Shown here: positions 23,349 to 36,545 of the stretch, one piece after another
How the letters are laid out: every line of letters begins with the position of its first letter
Numbering within the stretch: the first letter of the stretch is position 1
Assembly (NCBI GenBank): GCA_022264855.1
Contig: JABYQU010000043.1
Span: 248,001 to 312,000 of the forward strand
Direction of reading: 5' to 3'
Length of the DNA: 64,000 nt
Origin: Lenzites betulinus
Taxonomy: Eukaryota > Basidiomycota > Agaricomycetes > Polyporales > Polyporaceae
Made by a program: the position numbers and the translations under genes
Notes under the pieces: generated by a model
What the model was told of the DNA's origin: nothing
Seen by the model: only the letters and a program-made list of their open reading frames with translations
Databases searched by the model: none

Positions 23349-25048
23349 GTGGGTGGCGCGGGCAAGACTTGGACAAGACGCGCACGGCCGAGCGGCATCG
23401 CGCGAGGCACAGGGCGCGCAGTACTTACTGCGTTACTAGTTAGGAGTCTCCCCTGCAGTCTGAGTACGTAGCACCGAACACGCTCCGCCAAGCGTGCCCT
23501 CGTCAGCGCAGGCGCCCGACGTTGTACCGGTCTCGAGAGTGGTGAGCGGGACAGCGGGACATTGTGTCACGAGGCCGGGAGACGACCCGGAGAGGCTGGC
23601 AGCGGAGGAGACAAGCGCATCATCGAGCATCAGAGCGTCGGACGCGGACACGGAGCCAGGGCGTGCGCGCGGTAGGCCGGGGGAGCGGGCGAGGATCAGC
23701 GCCGCGAATGCGGAAGGCGCAAAGGCGGCGGCGTCGGACCTCGGGCCGGGTCCTGGACTGGAACGCTGACGCTTGGAGTTGGGGGAGCCGTGAAACTTTA
23801 CGGACGCGAGATGCGAGCCGAGGCGAGATGGAGATGGAGATGGGATGGAGAGGAGGCGGGGGCGGGGGAGGCGCTGCTGCTGCGACGCCGGACCTTGAAC
23901 TCGGCGCGGGGGAGGCGCGCGCGCCAGGCTCATCAGTCGGCGAGCGGGGGTGGGCGCACGGCCCGGGGTGTCGGTGCAGTGTACGTGCGTGCACTGCAGC
24001 CACTCTGGCAGAGAGGGAGAAGTGCGGGAAGCGCGAGAGGGGGAGAACAGAGCTCGAGCGCGGGCCCGCGGGGTGACGGAGGTGGCTCAGCGGCATTGAT
24101 GCCGCCGCGCGCTGACTAAACGGGGGTGGGTGATTCGGGCTTGCATTGCAATATGGAGAGAGCGGGGGGCGGGCGCGCGCCGGGAGGGGGCCCGTGCGCA
24201 GAGCGGGGCGATCTGATTGGTGGTGATGGGAGCGGGGGTCGCGGCGGCGCGGAGGCTTGGGCGGGCCTATGGGAGGGCGCGGGCGGAGATGGACGAGATG
24301 GACGGGGCGGGGGCGCGCGCGAGCTGAGATCGGGAGGCAGGGCGGGATCAGGACCTGTGGGAACGCCCTGCGATTGGTCGCGTTTGCAAATACCTCGATG
24401 TGATGCACGGTTGCTGGTGGGGGTGCGCTGGCTGCAGCAGGGGGTGGGAGGGAGTTGTCGTCGGAGGGCTACTAATTAGAGGCGCGACGCGGACGATCGC
24501 AGGAGGAGAGGGAGATTACGTCAAGCTGCGGGACCGGACGATCGAGCGGCAAAAGGTAAACAGAGCGCGGCGCAACAGGGGTGGGCGCGGGGCTAGCGCG
24601 TCGCCCAAGTTTTGCAACGGCTGAGACAGGCTGCGATGGCGTGCCGCGGATTGGTCGAGCGCGCTGGGCGGCGGGGCGGGCGTTGAGTACGGGCGGGCGT
24701 CTGTGCGGGGTGGGGAAGGCGGGGATGTGGGGAAGATGGAAGAGCCGGACCCCGGACGCGGGGACAGGCGCCCGCGCGGCCGGCCAGAACTGATGGCGGC
24801 CCCAGACCCGGCAGCGGCCGCCCGCGGGGGACGCGCGCGCGGCTGTTTGGCCCTGATTGGGGCGGGGGCCCGATCCATCTGACCCACTCCCCCGGGCGCG
24901 CGGGGCACGGCGAAAATAATAATAAGGGGATTATAAGTGAATGCTGTCTTTAAGCCGGAGTGCGGGGTGCACGCCCGCCCTCCTCGTCCCTCCTCTCTCG
25001 TCTGCTCTCTCTCGCCCTCCTGCCCCCTGCCCCCGCCCCCGCCCTCCG

Positions 25049-27502
25049 ATGAGCTCGTCCTTCTTCCCATCCTACAAGCCCCAGGTTCTCTCTCGCCAGG
25101 AGGGCTTCCACCTCCCGTCCCCGCCCCCCACCAACTCGCCCCCCTCGCCCCCCGCGAACAACTCCTCCCAGTCCCCCTCCGCCAACAACTTTGACAACCT
25201 CTTCGTCCCCCCGCTCTTCTCCGTCCCCGACCCCTTCCGCAAGTTCCCCGCACACCACAGCGACCAGTCCGGCAACGCCATGGACTTCACCGACGAGCTG
25301 GCCTCCCTCATCGGCACCTCCCCCTCCCAGGGGCACCCCCACAACAACTCCCATGAACGATCCACCCAGTCCCCCGCCGCCTACGACGACTACCGCTCCC
25401 ATCACACCCACAACATCTTCGACATCTCCGCCCCCACATCCCACCACCAGTCCTCCCATCACAACAGCAGCAATCACTTCGGCGGCCATCAGAACCCCTC
25501 CTTCTCCCTGCCCCCGGCCTCCTCCCTCCACTCCGCCAACATCCACGGCTCGTCCTCCGTGCACAGCGCCCACCCGATCCACGAGTTCTCCGCGCACTCG
25601 CACTTCAACTCCACCGTGCCCGCCATCGGCTCCTCCATGCGCTACGAGCCGCCCCCGAACAACCCGTCCTCGCCCACGAACGCGACGAACGGGAACAACC
25701 CGTTCGCCGGCGGCGAGCCGTCCTCCTTCTCCTCGCACATCTCCAGCATCTCCGGCATCTCCTCCTTCTCGAACCTCGCCGCGCCCCCAGAGTTTCACCT
25801 CGCGCAGCCCCCGAACCAGCCGTCCGGCCAGCGCCAGACGCCGTCCCCCGTCAGCGCAAACGGCGCCGAGTTCTCGCGCAGCCGCTCGCGCTCGCGCGCC
25901 CCGCTCGACCCCGCGAACCCGCCCAGCACGAACGGCGGCCCCGCGCGCCGCACGCGCACGAAGCGCAACTCCGTCTCGAGCGTCTCCCCGCCCCCGCTCC
26001 ACCGCGGGCACACACAGCCACTCGTCATCCCGAACGGGAACAGCGCGGGCCGCGGTCCCGCGAGCCCCCTCAGCCTCCACACCTCGGGCTGGTTCATGCC
26101 CCAGGGCCAGGGCAACGAGTTTGGCCTCCCGACGCCGGAGAGCGTGCACGGTGCGTCCAGCGCGCGTTTTTTTTTTACATGCGCAGTGCGCGGAAACTGA
26201 GTGTATGCGCGTGTGCAGGCTTTAGCGCGTTCAACGGCGGGAACAGCCTCGGCAGCGTGGGCCTCGGCGTCAGTCCGAAGGAGGTAAACGTGCCCGGAAT
26301 GGGCATCGTCGGCATGCAAAAGGGGGAGAGCCCGCCAGAGGACCTGGCTGCGAAACAGTGCGTCTCGGTCTGACTGATTGCGTCCGATGGCTCATTGTAT
26401 GCGCCCGTTTCGCTCCTGTTTGCGTCCCTGCCCTGGCTGTGCCCGCCCACGCGCGCCGATGGACCTGCAGAGCGTTGATTGCGAACGAAAAGCGGCGTCG
26501 GAGGCGCGAGTCGCATAATGCGGTCGAGCGCCGCCGGCGGGACAACATCAACGAGAAGATCTCCGAGCTCGCGACGCTCATCCCCGAGTGTCTGCTCGAC
26601 CCGAACGGTACGTCCCCCGCCCCCCCGCGCTATTCCCCCCACTCACACGACGGTCTACAGCGACGATCACGATGCCCGCGTCGCTCTCGGTGCCCGGCGA
26701 AGACCTGATCTACGGCGGCGTGCGCATCAGCACGGACAAAAAGGAGGGCTCGGGGAGCGCCGAGCCCGAGGACGCGCCGGGCGCGACGCCGACGGCGGCG
26801 AGCGGCGCGAGCGCGGCGGACGGCGCGAACGCGGTGAAGGCGAACAAGGGCATGATCCTGCGCAAGAGCGTGGAGTACATCCGCTACCTGCAGCAGATCG
26901 TGAGCGCGCAGGCGACGCGCAACCAGGACCTCGAGCAGCAGCTGTGCGCGTTCCGCGGGGGCGTTGCGCCCGGGACGCCGTCGAGCGGGATGGACAGCGA
27001 GGGCGAGCTGAAGCTGCATGATGAGGTCGATTTCGTGCTTGGCTCGAACGGCGACGCTGCAGGAAGCGGAAGTGGGAGTGGGAGCAGCAGCGGGAACGGG
27101 AGCACGCCGGCGGGGCGGACGCGCCGCGGGAGCATGCGCAAGAGCTTCCACGAGTTCGGGCTGCCGAGCGTGGAGGAGATGGAGCAGGACACGGCGGAGC
27201 ACAACGGCGCGGAGCTCGCGCGGCCGTCGACGGCGGGCACGGGCGCGGGCGTGTCCCCGGGGGGCAGCAGCATGGACGACGCGGACGATCTCCTGGACGA
27301 GGAGGAGGACGAGGAGGCGGACGAGGAGATGGACGCGGAGCTCGTGGAGCGCGGGCGGCGCGGGCGCGACGGGCGCCCGGTGGGCGTGAAGCGCGTCGGG
27401 GGCGGTGGGCGCAAGGCGAAGAGCGTGAGCGTGGATGGGGTGCAGGTGCAGGTGCAGGTGAAGAAGGAGGCGGAGCGCGTGGATGGGATGGAGGTCTCAT
27501 GA
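25049..27502 (+). CDS. bHLH transcription factor with extended loop
   Basis: Nuclear DNA-binding regulator. Exons 25049-26150, 26219-26357, 26471-26607 and 26661-27502 splice in frame to 739 aa. The first 400 or so residues are rich in Ser, Pro, Asn and His, with a possible activation region (FTDELASLIGTSP) and a basic SRSRSRS run. The basic region reads RRRRESHNAVERRRRDNI; its His, Glu and Arg are those of CACGTG (E-box) binders. Helix 1 continues NEKISELATLIPECL. Helix 2 (KGMILRKSVEYIRYLQQIV) comes only after about 65 residues, a much longer loop than the typical 6-20, and an intron falls in this loop. The C-terminus has an acidic run (DDLLDEEEDEEADEEMD). ATG 25049 is preferred; an upstream in-frame ATG at 24941 is also open. 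The target genes are unknown. Confidence 0.92.
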
Positions 27503-28500
27503 GGTTGGCGCGCGCGGAGTTCGCTGTGTTGACCTCTCCTCTCTCTCCCGCCTCTGTCTCTATCTCCGCCTCTGTCTTTCCGCCTCTGCTCTCCTCGACC
27601 CGACTCGCCCCGACTCGTCTCTCCTCGTCTTGTTTCGTTTCGTTCTGCCCGCCGATTCCTCCGCCACGACGACCGCCTACGACGCCCACGCCACGCCCGA
27701 TCATGCCCCGCCTCACCGCCCCATCCAGCCAGCCCAGCCCGGGATCTCGTCTGCTCGCTCCACACGACCGCCGCCAACACCTCCATCCCGCTGTGTATAA
27801 TATACATATCCCCGACGCGTCCCTCCCCCTCTTCCTGCCGCCAACCACCCCGCATTAATGAGGTCTTGTCGCTTGGCTCCTTTGCATGGTCGCATAATCC
27901 CCCCTTGCCTACCCGCCTGATCGCCGGTACATTTGCTTGTGCTGCGGCGCGGCGCGGTGCGGTCCCCCCATCTACCCTTTCCTCCCCCTTACCCTCTCCC
28001 GTCTAACTCCCCAATCCACCCACCCACCCGCCCTCCTGCTTCTCGCTGTATCTGTACCGTCCGTCTCGCCGTCCGTCCCGCCGTACCCTGCTTTCTCTCC
28101 GTCTCATACTCATCTCTCATACTCTCTCATCTCTCATCTTAGTCTCCTCTCATCTCTCGTCTCTCGTCATCTCCGAGTCGTCTGCTCCATCTCATATCGC
28201 GCTCGCCCACCGCCCGACGTACCCAACCGCTTGGTGTCCACCCACTCACGACTCCCCCGTCCCCCGTCCCCGCCGCCTTTGCTGCCGACGACGACGACGA
28301 CGATGGCTCCCTGCCAGTGCTCTTCTGTCTCCCCACGACGACATATATCGCCGGCCGGGCGGGGCACGCGCGTGTGCTGTGTACTATAGTCTCTTATCTC
28401 TCCGTTTTATTCGCACGTGCCCCGTCCGTCCCCCTTTCCCCTTACCTCTCTGCTCTCGCGGGGATTCATACGTACGCACCACTTACCGCCGCGGGCCAAG
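27503..28500 (+). other. pyrimidine-rich region downstream of bHLH gene
   Basis: The plus strand is dominated by C and T, including CTCATCTCTCAT-type microsatellite runs around 28105-28170. It probably contains the 3' UTR of the bHLH gene. No gene is supported. Confidence 0.5.
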
Positions 28501-31500
28501 TCGTCGGGCCAGGTCGGGCGACCAAAAGATACGCGTATAATCTAGTGCGTCGAGTCTTAATGCGATGCTGAGCACGACAGACCTGGTGCGGTGTGCGTGT
28601 GAGAAATGTGAGAATTCGAGCGGTGGTGTTTTGAATCGCCGGTTGGCGGAGTATGTGAGACGGTCGAGAATTAGTGGATGTCGAAATAATACTACTACGG
28701 TGGTGCACCGGGGGGACAAGATCCGTACATCGAGCTACCCTACCCTACGCAGCCGTCCACCTATCCATCTATCCACCCGCACGGTCGGAGGAACCGATTT
28801 TTAAAGTGACGGTTGCGATTCATCTCTGCACGCCTTCCAACGTGCAGATTCGCAGCCCAGCATGCTTCGGCTCCACTACGGCCGGCTCTCCCTGCGCTAT
28901 TTTCGTGCCTATAGTCACCGGCGGGTGGCTCGAGCCTCGGGGGGTTGCAGGGCAGCAGCAGGGGTAGGGGCAGCAGCAGGGGTAGGGGCAGCAGCAGGGG
29001 TATGTACCTGTGCACACGACACGCCACGGACGGACGGACGACCCTCGAGGCATGCGCATAACCCCGCGCCGCGCCGCGTGCGCGGGGATGCCCGGCTGGG
29101 ACACGCACGACTCACGAGATGCATATGAACGCACGACTCACAAGATGCATAATGATATGAACGCACGACGCCGGGGCGGCGAGTGGGATGCGCGGCAGAG
29201 TGCGGAATGAACCGCTGGTGCGCGTGCTGGTGTGCCAGTGCGGCCGGAGAGGTGCTGTGTGCTGCTGCTACCAGGCGCAGTGGGAACGGAGCGTCTGGGG
29301 CTCGTGTTCGCGATGCGCGGGGGGTGGGGGATAGGGTTGCATCGATCGAGGGGCGGGTTCGGGCGTCGATGGGCGACACTATACGTACACACGCGCAGCG
29401 GGCCAAGAGCTTGTCCGCCCTGGAAGGGAACTTGGGAAGGCGGGCGCGCGGGCGGGCACTGGCAGGTAGGTTCTGAGCACCCCTGGAAGTTGGAAGTGCG
29501 AATCGGGGCTCGCGCGTGGCGCTGTCGAAGCGGGGGACGCGGCGGCCAGCTGGGATCAGCGTGCGCGTCATGCAGCAGCGACCATTGTCATCAGGCGGCT
29601 TGGGCAATGCAGGAATGTCGTCGTGTTGAGTTATTCGTGTGCTTACATCCCCCGTGCTGATTTCGGGCCATGTCGCTGCACGCACGCCTGAAGATCAAAT
29701 CTCAGAGCCCGGGACTTGTGCGCCCGGCGATGCGATGGGACGGGATGGGATGGGATAGGGGGAGTCGGGGGCTGGTGGGCGGCTGTCTGTGGTCGCGAAT
29801 GGGCAGCGCGCGACACCGGATGACTTCATGCGCGAAGCAAGCGGTGACGCACACGGTGGCGGCAGCGGCGGCATTGACGCTGCCCGGGTGCTTCTCTGAC
29901 GCGGTGTCCTTTGGGGTGCTTGTAGGTTCGGCGGCGAGCTCGTGCGTCCTTCGTCCCTCCGTCCTTCTGCTCGTGCGGCCGTCTCCCACCGCCCGCCCGG
30001 CACCACCCCAGACACGTACGGCGGGCGTCCTGGGCGGCTGAGAAGGCGGGGGCAGGCGCGTGCAAACTGCGGCAATGTAGTTTGTGCGTGAACTTTGGTG
30101 AGAGCTTGCGCCAATACTGACTCCGTGTATTATCACGACCTACGTAGGGCATGACGAGTAGCGGACGGACTCGCAGGCGGCGACCTTGGTCCCCCGCACC
30201 TGCGCTGCAGCAAGCGCATGGCTACGGGCCAGCCCGGCGGGTCGGCGAGAGGTGCGTGTGCGGGCGGAGCAAGTTGTACGCAGGTTGTACGTACGACGTG
30301 ACGGGCCCCGCGCGCAGCTGCGGTATTCCATCACCTCCGCGCGCGGTTCTCGACCGCCGTCCCCCTCGTACGCCCCCGCATCAGGCGAGGGCTGCGAGGA
30401 CGGAGAGGCCGCTGCGCCGAGGGCGAGAGATCAGTGCGCGATCATCACACATCCGCGTTCATCACGGCTAGCATGCGGGGGATGGCGTCCCCCCCAGACG
30501 GCAGCCCGGGGTCGGAGGAGGCAGGACGACAGCACTCTCCGACGCAGGAAGCGGCCCACGCTGCTAGAGCTTAGAGCCTCGCGGCCGCTCTCCCCCCTCG
30601 CTTTCGCGTCCCATCCACTCGCGATCGGACACGAACGCGAGAGAAGCGCGGCCGCGGCGAGCTTCCTCTCCCGCGCCCGCTGCATCTCCTCGGGCACCCG
30701 GGCGCCAGCCGCGCCAATGCGGCGAGACGGGTGCCCGAGCGGGGCGGGGTGCAATGCGCGTCCCAGGTCCCCAGCCCCAGTCGCGGGACGCAAGCGGCCA
30801 GCCCCAGGCGGCAGGGAGCACTAGTGGGAGGCGCGGGACCCAGTCCCCGGGGTCCGGCCTTCCCTCCTTTCCCTGCCCTCCGCCGAGCGACCCCGCGCCG
30901 CGGCGGTGTTCTTCCCCAGCCGCCAGCCCCAGGCATTCCAGCTTCGCCCGCCGCCTTCGCGTTCGAGAACGCGCGAACGCTCGAGCACGCGAACACCGGG
31001 ACGCTCGCACGCCCGGGCGCGGTGCGTCGCCCATCGAGGCCGCATCGCGGGCCCCCCATTGGGCCGCGGGGCAGGGATCAGTCGCCGGGATGGGCAGGAC
31101 GCCTGACGGGCGAGCGGGCTGCACGCATACGTACGGTGCAGGCTCCAACCGCACCCACCGATCGCGATTGAAGCTTGTACCTTACGGCACGGTGTAGCAA
31201 GCCGCCGCCGCGCGCACGTACGACGTCCACGTCCATCACACCTGCGCCGCGAACGCTCTCGCCACACGCGCGCACACGGGTGCGGGGAACGAGGGAAGGT
31301 TGAATTTGGTGTGTAAACGCCCAGAACGGACACCGCGCTGGACGCTTGGGGGCGCAGCGGAAGAGGCTGACCAAACGTTAACTGTCGCCCATCGCGGCCA
31401 GGTTGGGGCGTGTGTTCGCAGGGTTTGGCAGCGGCTGCCTGGTTGACTCGCGCTTCTCAGGTTCGGTGGTGCTCATCGACGTAACGCCAGCACGGAGAAG

Positions 31501-34500
31501 CGGTCGCCGCGCGCGCCCAGCTGTCCGCCAGGCTCGTCGAATGCTCGTCCGCCGGTGTAAGGATGCGCCTTTCACGGGACGGAGTGCGGGGTCTGCATCT
31601 GCTTGGCGCACAGCGCAGATCCCTTCGTGACATTGAGCGTATTGTGTGCCTACGTACCTCTGAAGCTCGTCAAGTGAGAACGGTAGTACAGTGTGCACCT
31701 CGGGCAACGTGGTGCACAGGGCGCGGGCACCCCAGTGGGGCGCCTGTCAATTGTCAATTCGATCGGTGGCCTGTTGCTGCCCAGGGGTCCTGAAGAGGAG
31801 GGAGAGGGCAGCGAAAGTTAGTACACGTGGAGGTAGCGGTTCATGCGTACCTGCCGCTGTGCCCCAACTGTCCCCGAACCTGCCGTGCGTCTGCCCGGCG
31901 GGGACTGCGGTCCCCGCGCTCCGCTGGGGCCGGCGAACCGCCGTGTCAAAGAAGCTTCCCAGGTTGGCAAAGCCAAGTGCGCGGCCGGAGCTTGCGCTGA
32001 CGCGCCCGCGCGGTTCCCAGGCGCGGTTCGTGCGGGTGCTCACGATGGAGTACGGTATGAATCTACGCCACGATGGAAGAGGGCCCTAAGAGGGGGAGGG
32101 AGGCGCTATGAAGCTGCATAAGGGATGGCGCGTGTACGGCACGAGCTGCTGGACGACGCCGCGCGCAGAGACATCTGTGGATGGCCGCGCGAGGGCATGG
32201 CGGAGTAGACGTGAAGGTTATCAGAGCCGAACCGTCGTCCAGGGACCTCGGTGCGCCCGTGCAGGTAGGTAGGCTCCGGCCGATCGGAAAGCGATGGTGC
32301 ACGAGCGAGCCGCCTCTCCGTGCACGAATGACAGAGCGGCTATAGGGCGGTCTTCCACTGCGGGGTGGTGGAGTACTGCAAGTGCACGCCCGTCCCCATC
32401 GTACGAGAGCACTGACTCCGCATGCGGGGGGCGTTGACTGGCGGCCAGTTGATCGCGCACGCAGAGTGGACAGACGTCCTGTGCGCGCGCTTCAGATGTC
32501 CTTGTCCTTGCCCGGACGGTCGCAAGCGGCAAGAGCATCGGCTTCGGCGTCATGAAGGCGCACACGAGGAATCACCGAAGCTGCATCAGAAGCCAGAGAT
32601 CAGCTCAGTGAGACCCCGCCATCTGTGGCCTCGTAAGGCAGAAGGTTCAAAGTTCGGGGGCCAAAGGGCAAGTCGGTCCCCGCAGGCGTCGTGGGAGACA
32701 AAGGAAGGCGAAGCAGCCGGTGCCGACATTAATGTGGGGTGAGAACCAATGGCGATAAGAGAGCGAGGACACAGACGGGGGTGATTGAGGAGGCGATAAC
32801 GGCGATGGCGCCGCGATAGGATGTTGCGGCTACCACGCACGGGAGGTCTCAGAAGGATCCCGGATGCAAATCGTGATGTTTGTACACCTCTGGAAGAGAC
32901 GCTCGACCAGCTCGGGGAGCGGGTCGCGAAAACAGCAGGTACGCGAGCAACCTTCCAAAAAGTTAGAACAATACTGGTCAGATAGCTGTACTGGTCCCGA
33001 GGCGGGAACTTGGTTTTTGGATATCCGCTGAAACTCCGTCAAGGTGATGCAGTCTCAAGACCGTTGCGGGGCTCTACGTGTAACGGTGTATGTCAATAGT
33101 GTCGCATAGTCTGAGACGTACTGCAGAAGCGACGTGTACACCTGTCCCAGGAACTAGTCGCGGCGTTCTTACCTGCAGTTTTACGTTTTTGCTTGCCTTG
33201 GCAGAGCGTGATGTACTACTGGGGTCAGGTGATTTAAGCATACCCTTATACGGCTTGAGTGAGCACAACAGGCATAGGAAGAGCAGGCAACACTCACACC
33301 TAAGGGAAGCGAACCGCCTGCATGATAAGCTCCAGCTTCTTAGATATCTTCAAGATATGTATGCTATATTGACGCATATAGAGTTGTGGGGTTATATGCG
33401 GGGTGTTGGAAGCAGACGGCGTTCTGTGAGATAGAAGAAGGCGTAAGGGCAAGCTATGAACACAGGAGATCTTTCCCCGGCCGCCGAAAATACTAGCTTA
33501 CAGGAATGATTCTAGGACATAATCCGCCAACTTTTTGCCACAGTATGCCCGCTGCACATTTGACATAGGGCGCAAACCTAGAAGGGAATGTTCGTCAGCA
33601 GCCGCACCAACGTGGTCGAAACGTGTTAACTACCACCAGGTGCACTTCTCGTCTTCCAAGACACGCCGTGCGGTCCATTGCAACCTCTTCGTAAGAAGGT
33701 GAGGATAATGACCACCCAACCTGAGCGTTGATTTTTGGGCGACTACTTACCTTCTCTGTGACGGTCAGCCTGGAAGTGTGAGAGCGCGCAATATCGGCGG
33801 ACACATAGCGGCATCCTGAATGGCGCCAGCTCTCGTAAACTTGAGAAGCGTTGACAGAGACGACTCGGCAAAGTAGCATACGCCTATGCCACGCCTGTGC
33901 CGGCATTCGCTTAAGATGGTTAGCATGGGAGAGGCCCATCCGTAGGCACAAGCTCCGACTGCAAGTTGCGATCTCGGTGACCAAATGACCTTCTCCAGAT
34001 ATAGATATTTGCGCGTGCGTTCCAGCCTCACGCTGGAGTTAAGATGTGTTGTTGTATGCGGTCCGCCCTGGCTTCACACATCGAGGGAGAATCGCTAAAA
34101 CGTCATCTGTATGTATTACCTGGTCATTGCGCGCGGCAGCACTTTCAGCGCGTGAACTGCCTACACGCTCGCTAGTACTCACCTTGACATGTGTCCCGCG
34201 CTTTATAGCTATGATCCGGACTCGACGCATACAACAGTGTGGACGGGAAGAGAGTTGCAAGTGGCCTTGGCGCTTACCATTCCTGATACGGTAATATGAA
34301 GTAGCGCCTATATGCATCGAAGCACAAGAGAGACGCCCGCTGTCGTTCTTCCTCCAACACGCCTTTTCAACGGGTTTGGGCAACGGAGTTCTGTGTTATA
34401 CGATATCGTGGTAAGTGAAACATAGCCCAGCTATGCAACACAAAAATCTTTCAGCACGTCAGCACTTCCAATACCTCAGGCAGCGGCTGTCGTGCAGGCA

Positions 34501-35487
34501 GGCCAGGCCGCTAAAGTCCACATCCGAGTCTATATCTTCTTGACTCCTTGGCTTTTTGTGCATGCTGCACGTATTTAAGGTGGTACAAGCATCTATACCG
34601 AAATGTTAGGCCTCCCTCATGCTCATCACCTTGTCGCTCCAGAAAAGGGATTGGATTGCAGCTACGGCCCGGGTACTAGGAACACTTCTGTATCCGTTAC
34701 ATCCGCGCCGTCCAACCATACAACGCTCGCCCACTCGCAAAGGGCAGTTCAAATGTAGCAGTTTACAAAACAAGTGCGAACGACAATATGACTTCAAACT
34801 CGAGCTCCAGCTTTACTGCGAGGAACGCGTCTGGCTCCGCTACCTACCTCTTAAATCTGGACAAAGCTAACGCGTGCGCTCAAAGTATTCTACTTCTCAC
34901 AGCATAAAAACCACGGCTATCCGCCCACTGGTAGGTATATGGCCTAAAAAGGTGCCTTTTGATTTATGGAGGGTAGAAAACAGCTCATGCTAGTAAACAA
35001 GACGCAGGAAACGGTTCTCACACGCTGGAAACAACGCTCTAAAGCTTGCTCTTGACACCCTACCGCTCATGACTCGTCAGACTATCGGTGTGCACGTCGT
35101 TTCATACAATTATACGCTGATCGCTCGCAGCCTAGAGCTGCCCATTCACGCTGGTTTTGTTCTACGAACGCTTCTCTCGATGGAGTCTGACAACCAAATA
35201 GGCGCCATCGGGCCTCCGTGCGTCCCGTCAAGGCATCGCCCAACGTAGACGTATTTCGGGAGAGCCTTATACACAGTCTCCGCAGGCGTATGGCGCTGGA
35301 GATCGGGATCAACGGAGTCACTGTGCACCACATTGCAGACTCGCTTCACTAGCGATGGTAGACGACTGACTCGTATTGGCCTGAAGGTGGCGCAGGCCAG
35401 TCATTTGCGCAAAGGATTTAAGGCTTCGCCCTCAGCTGCATTCTCTTCACTGCCATCCGGTACGGAAAGCCCAGTAGTTCCCCCACC
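28501..35487. other. gene-poor region, no supported gene
   Basis: About 7 kb, GC-rich to about 32 kb and then more balanced. Frames overlap on both strands without domains. A short frame at 34788 (MTSNSSSSFTARNASGSATY) precedes no clear splice site. I cannot support a gene here. Confidence 0.45.
28952..29002. repeat. 18-bp tandem repeat, about 2.8 copies
   Basis: The unit GCAGCAGCAGGGGTAGGG repeats at 28952, 28970 and 28988; the last copy is partial. No interruptions seen. Confidence 0.9.
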
Positions 35488-36267
35488 ATGTCTTACACCA
35501 ACAACTACACAGCAACCGCGGAGCCCACTGTGCCCAAATCCGATCTCTATGGGCCAGAGCCGTACGACATCAACTACGCCTTCCCGCTCCCCTCAGAGAC
35601 ACTCGACGCCCCGCGCGTGAAGCTCGTTCCATTTGTCCCCCGCGTCCACGCCGAGACGTACTGGGAGAACGTGAAGGACCACCGCGACACGCTCTACCGC
35701 TACTACTCGCGCTTCTGGCACAACCTCGACGAGTGGCTCGAATGGCACGAGCTCGCCTTCCGCCGGAACCCGTACGAGATCCTCCTCGCCGTCATCGACA
35801 AAACACGCCCAGACCCTGCACACGCCGACTGGGGCGGGAGCTTCGCGGGTCTCGTCGGCCTCATCGACGTGTCCGTGCGGAACCTCCAGATGGAGCCCGG
35901 ATATATTATGGTCTTCCCCGCGTTTCAGCACACACACGTCGCGAAGGACATGATTGGCGTCAGCCTCAACTACATCCTCCAGCTCCCCTCCGAGTCCCCG
36001 CCTGGCCTGGGCTTCCGCCGCGCGCAGTGGGTCGCGAACTCGCTGAACGTGCCGTCGATCAAGCTCGCAGAGCGTATGGGCTTCAAGCGCGAGGGTACCC
36101 TCAGACACGTCGCCGTTATTCCCAAGGAGAATGTCGAGTACGGGAGAAAGGGCCGTTCCGGCGACCCGTACCCGGAGTTGGCGAGCAGGGACTCGGCGTT
36201 CCTTTCACTCTGTTGGGATGAGTGGGTGACCGGGGAGAGGGAGAAGGTGCAGGCGATATTGGCGTAG
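35488..36267 (+). CDS. GNAT-family N-acetyltransferase (intronless)
   Basis: Acetyl-CoA-dependent N-acetyltransferase of the RimJ/RimL-like GNAT type, 259 aa in a single exon. The start is CACCATGTCT, a good eukaryotic context. The N-terminal part positions the substrate; the central strand reads FAGLVGLIDVSVRNLQMEPGY. The acetyl-CoA side keeps the hallmark WVANSLNVPSIKLAERMGFKREGTLR, in which the Asn-Ser pair and LAERMGF are typical. Basidiomycete genomes carry many such genes with short conserved LVPFVP leaders; substrates range from amino acids and antibiotics to peptides. It is convergent with the hypothetical gene at 36546-37085. The absence of introns is unusual among its neighbours here. 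Confidence 0.88.
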   Translation: MSYTNNYTATAEPTVPKSDLYGPEPYDINYAFPLPSETLDAPRVKLVPFVPRVHAETYWENVKDHRDTLYRYYSRFWHNLDEWLEWHELAFRRNPYEILLAVIDKTRPDPAHADWGGSFAGLVGLIDVSVRNLQMEPGYIMVFPAFQHTHVAKDMIGVSLNYILQLPSESPPGLGFRRAQWVANSLNVPSIKLAERMGFKREGTLRHVAVIPKENVEYGRKGRSGDPYPELASRDSAFLSLCWDEWVTGEREKVQAILA

Positions 36268-36545
36268 GACTTCAGGGTAATCGCCGCAGGCTTCCTTGTC
36301 AAACAATGAATGTATACGCGATCTCCGAGAATGATGTATCGCGAGCGTGAATAGTAGACTTCGAGAAAATACATCCGATCCGTGGTAGAAGATGAGCGTG
36401 GATACATCATATGGTGCAAATAATAAAACTGGACTGGAGCTAGACCGGTACATCACTCGCATAAGCCAAGAATTAGAGGCGAGTGTGGGGTATGGAAGGC
36501 TAACAAAACACATTTGTTCAGTCTTAGTATACGGCGTAACAGAGG

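Larger units (their letters stand above)
18901..24940. other. strongly GC-rich gene-poor region upstream of bHLH gene
   Basis: By eye this is the most GC- and CpG-rich part of the window, especially 19.0-20.5 kb and 23.3-24.9 kb. Long frames (up to 464 codons near 18.9-20.3 kb) are open on both strands at once. That is the expected result of rare stop codons in GC-rich DNA; their Arg/Pro/Ala-rich translations show no domain. It may act as an extended upstream regulatory region (inference). Confidence 0.55.

Noticed and set aside
24070..24140. TGGCTCAGCGG resembling a tRNA A box
   Set aside because: No matching B box at the right distance and no cloverleaf could be drawn.
24950..26149. 399-codon minus-strand frame opposite the bHLH gene
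   Set aside because: Antisense shadow of the GC-rich first exon; the plus strand has a clear, spliced bHLH protein.
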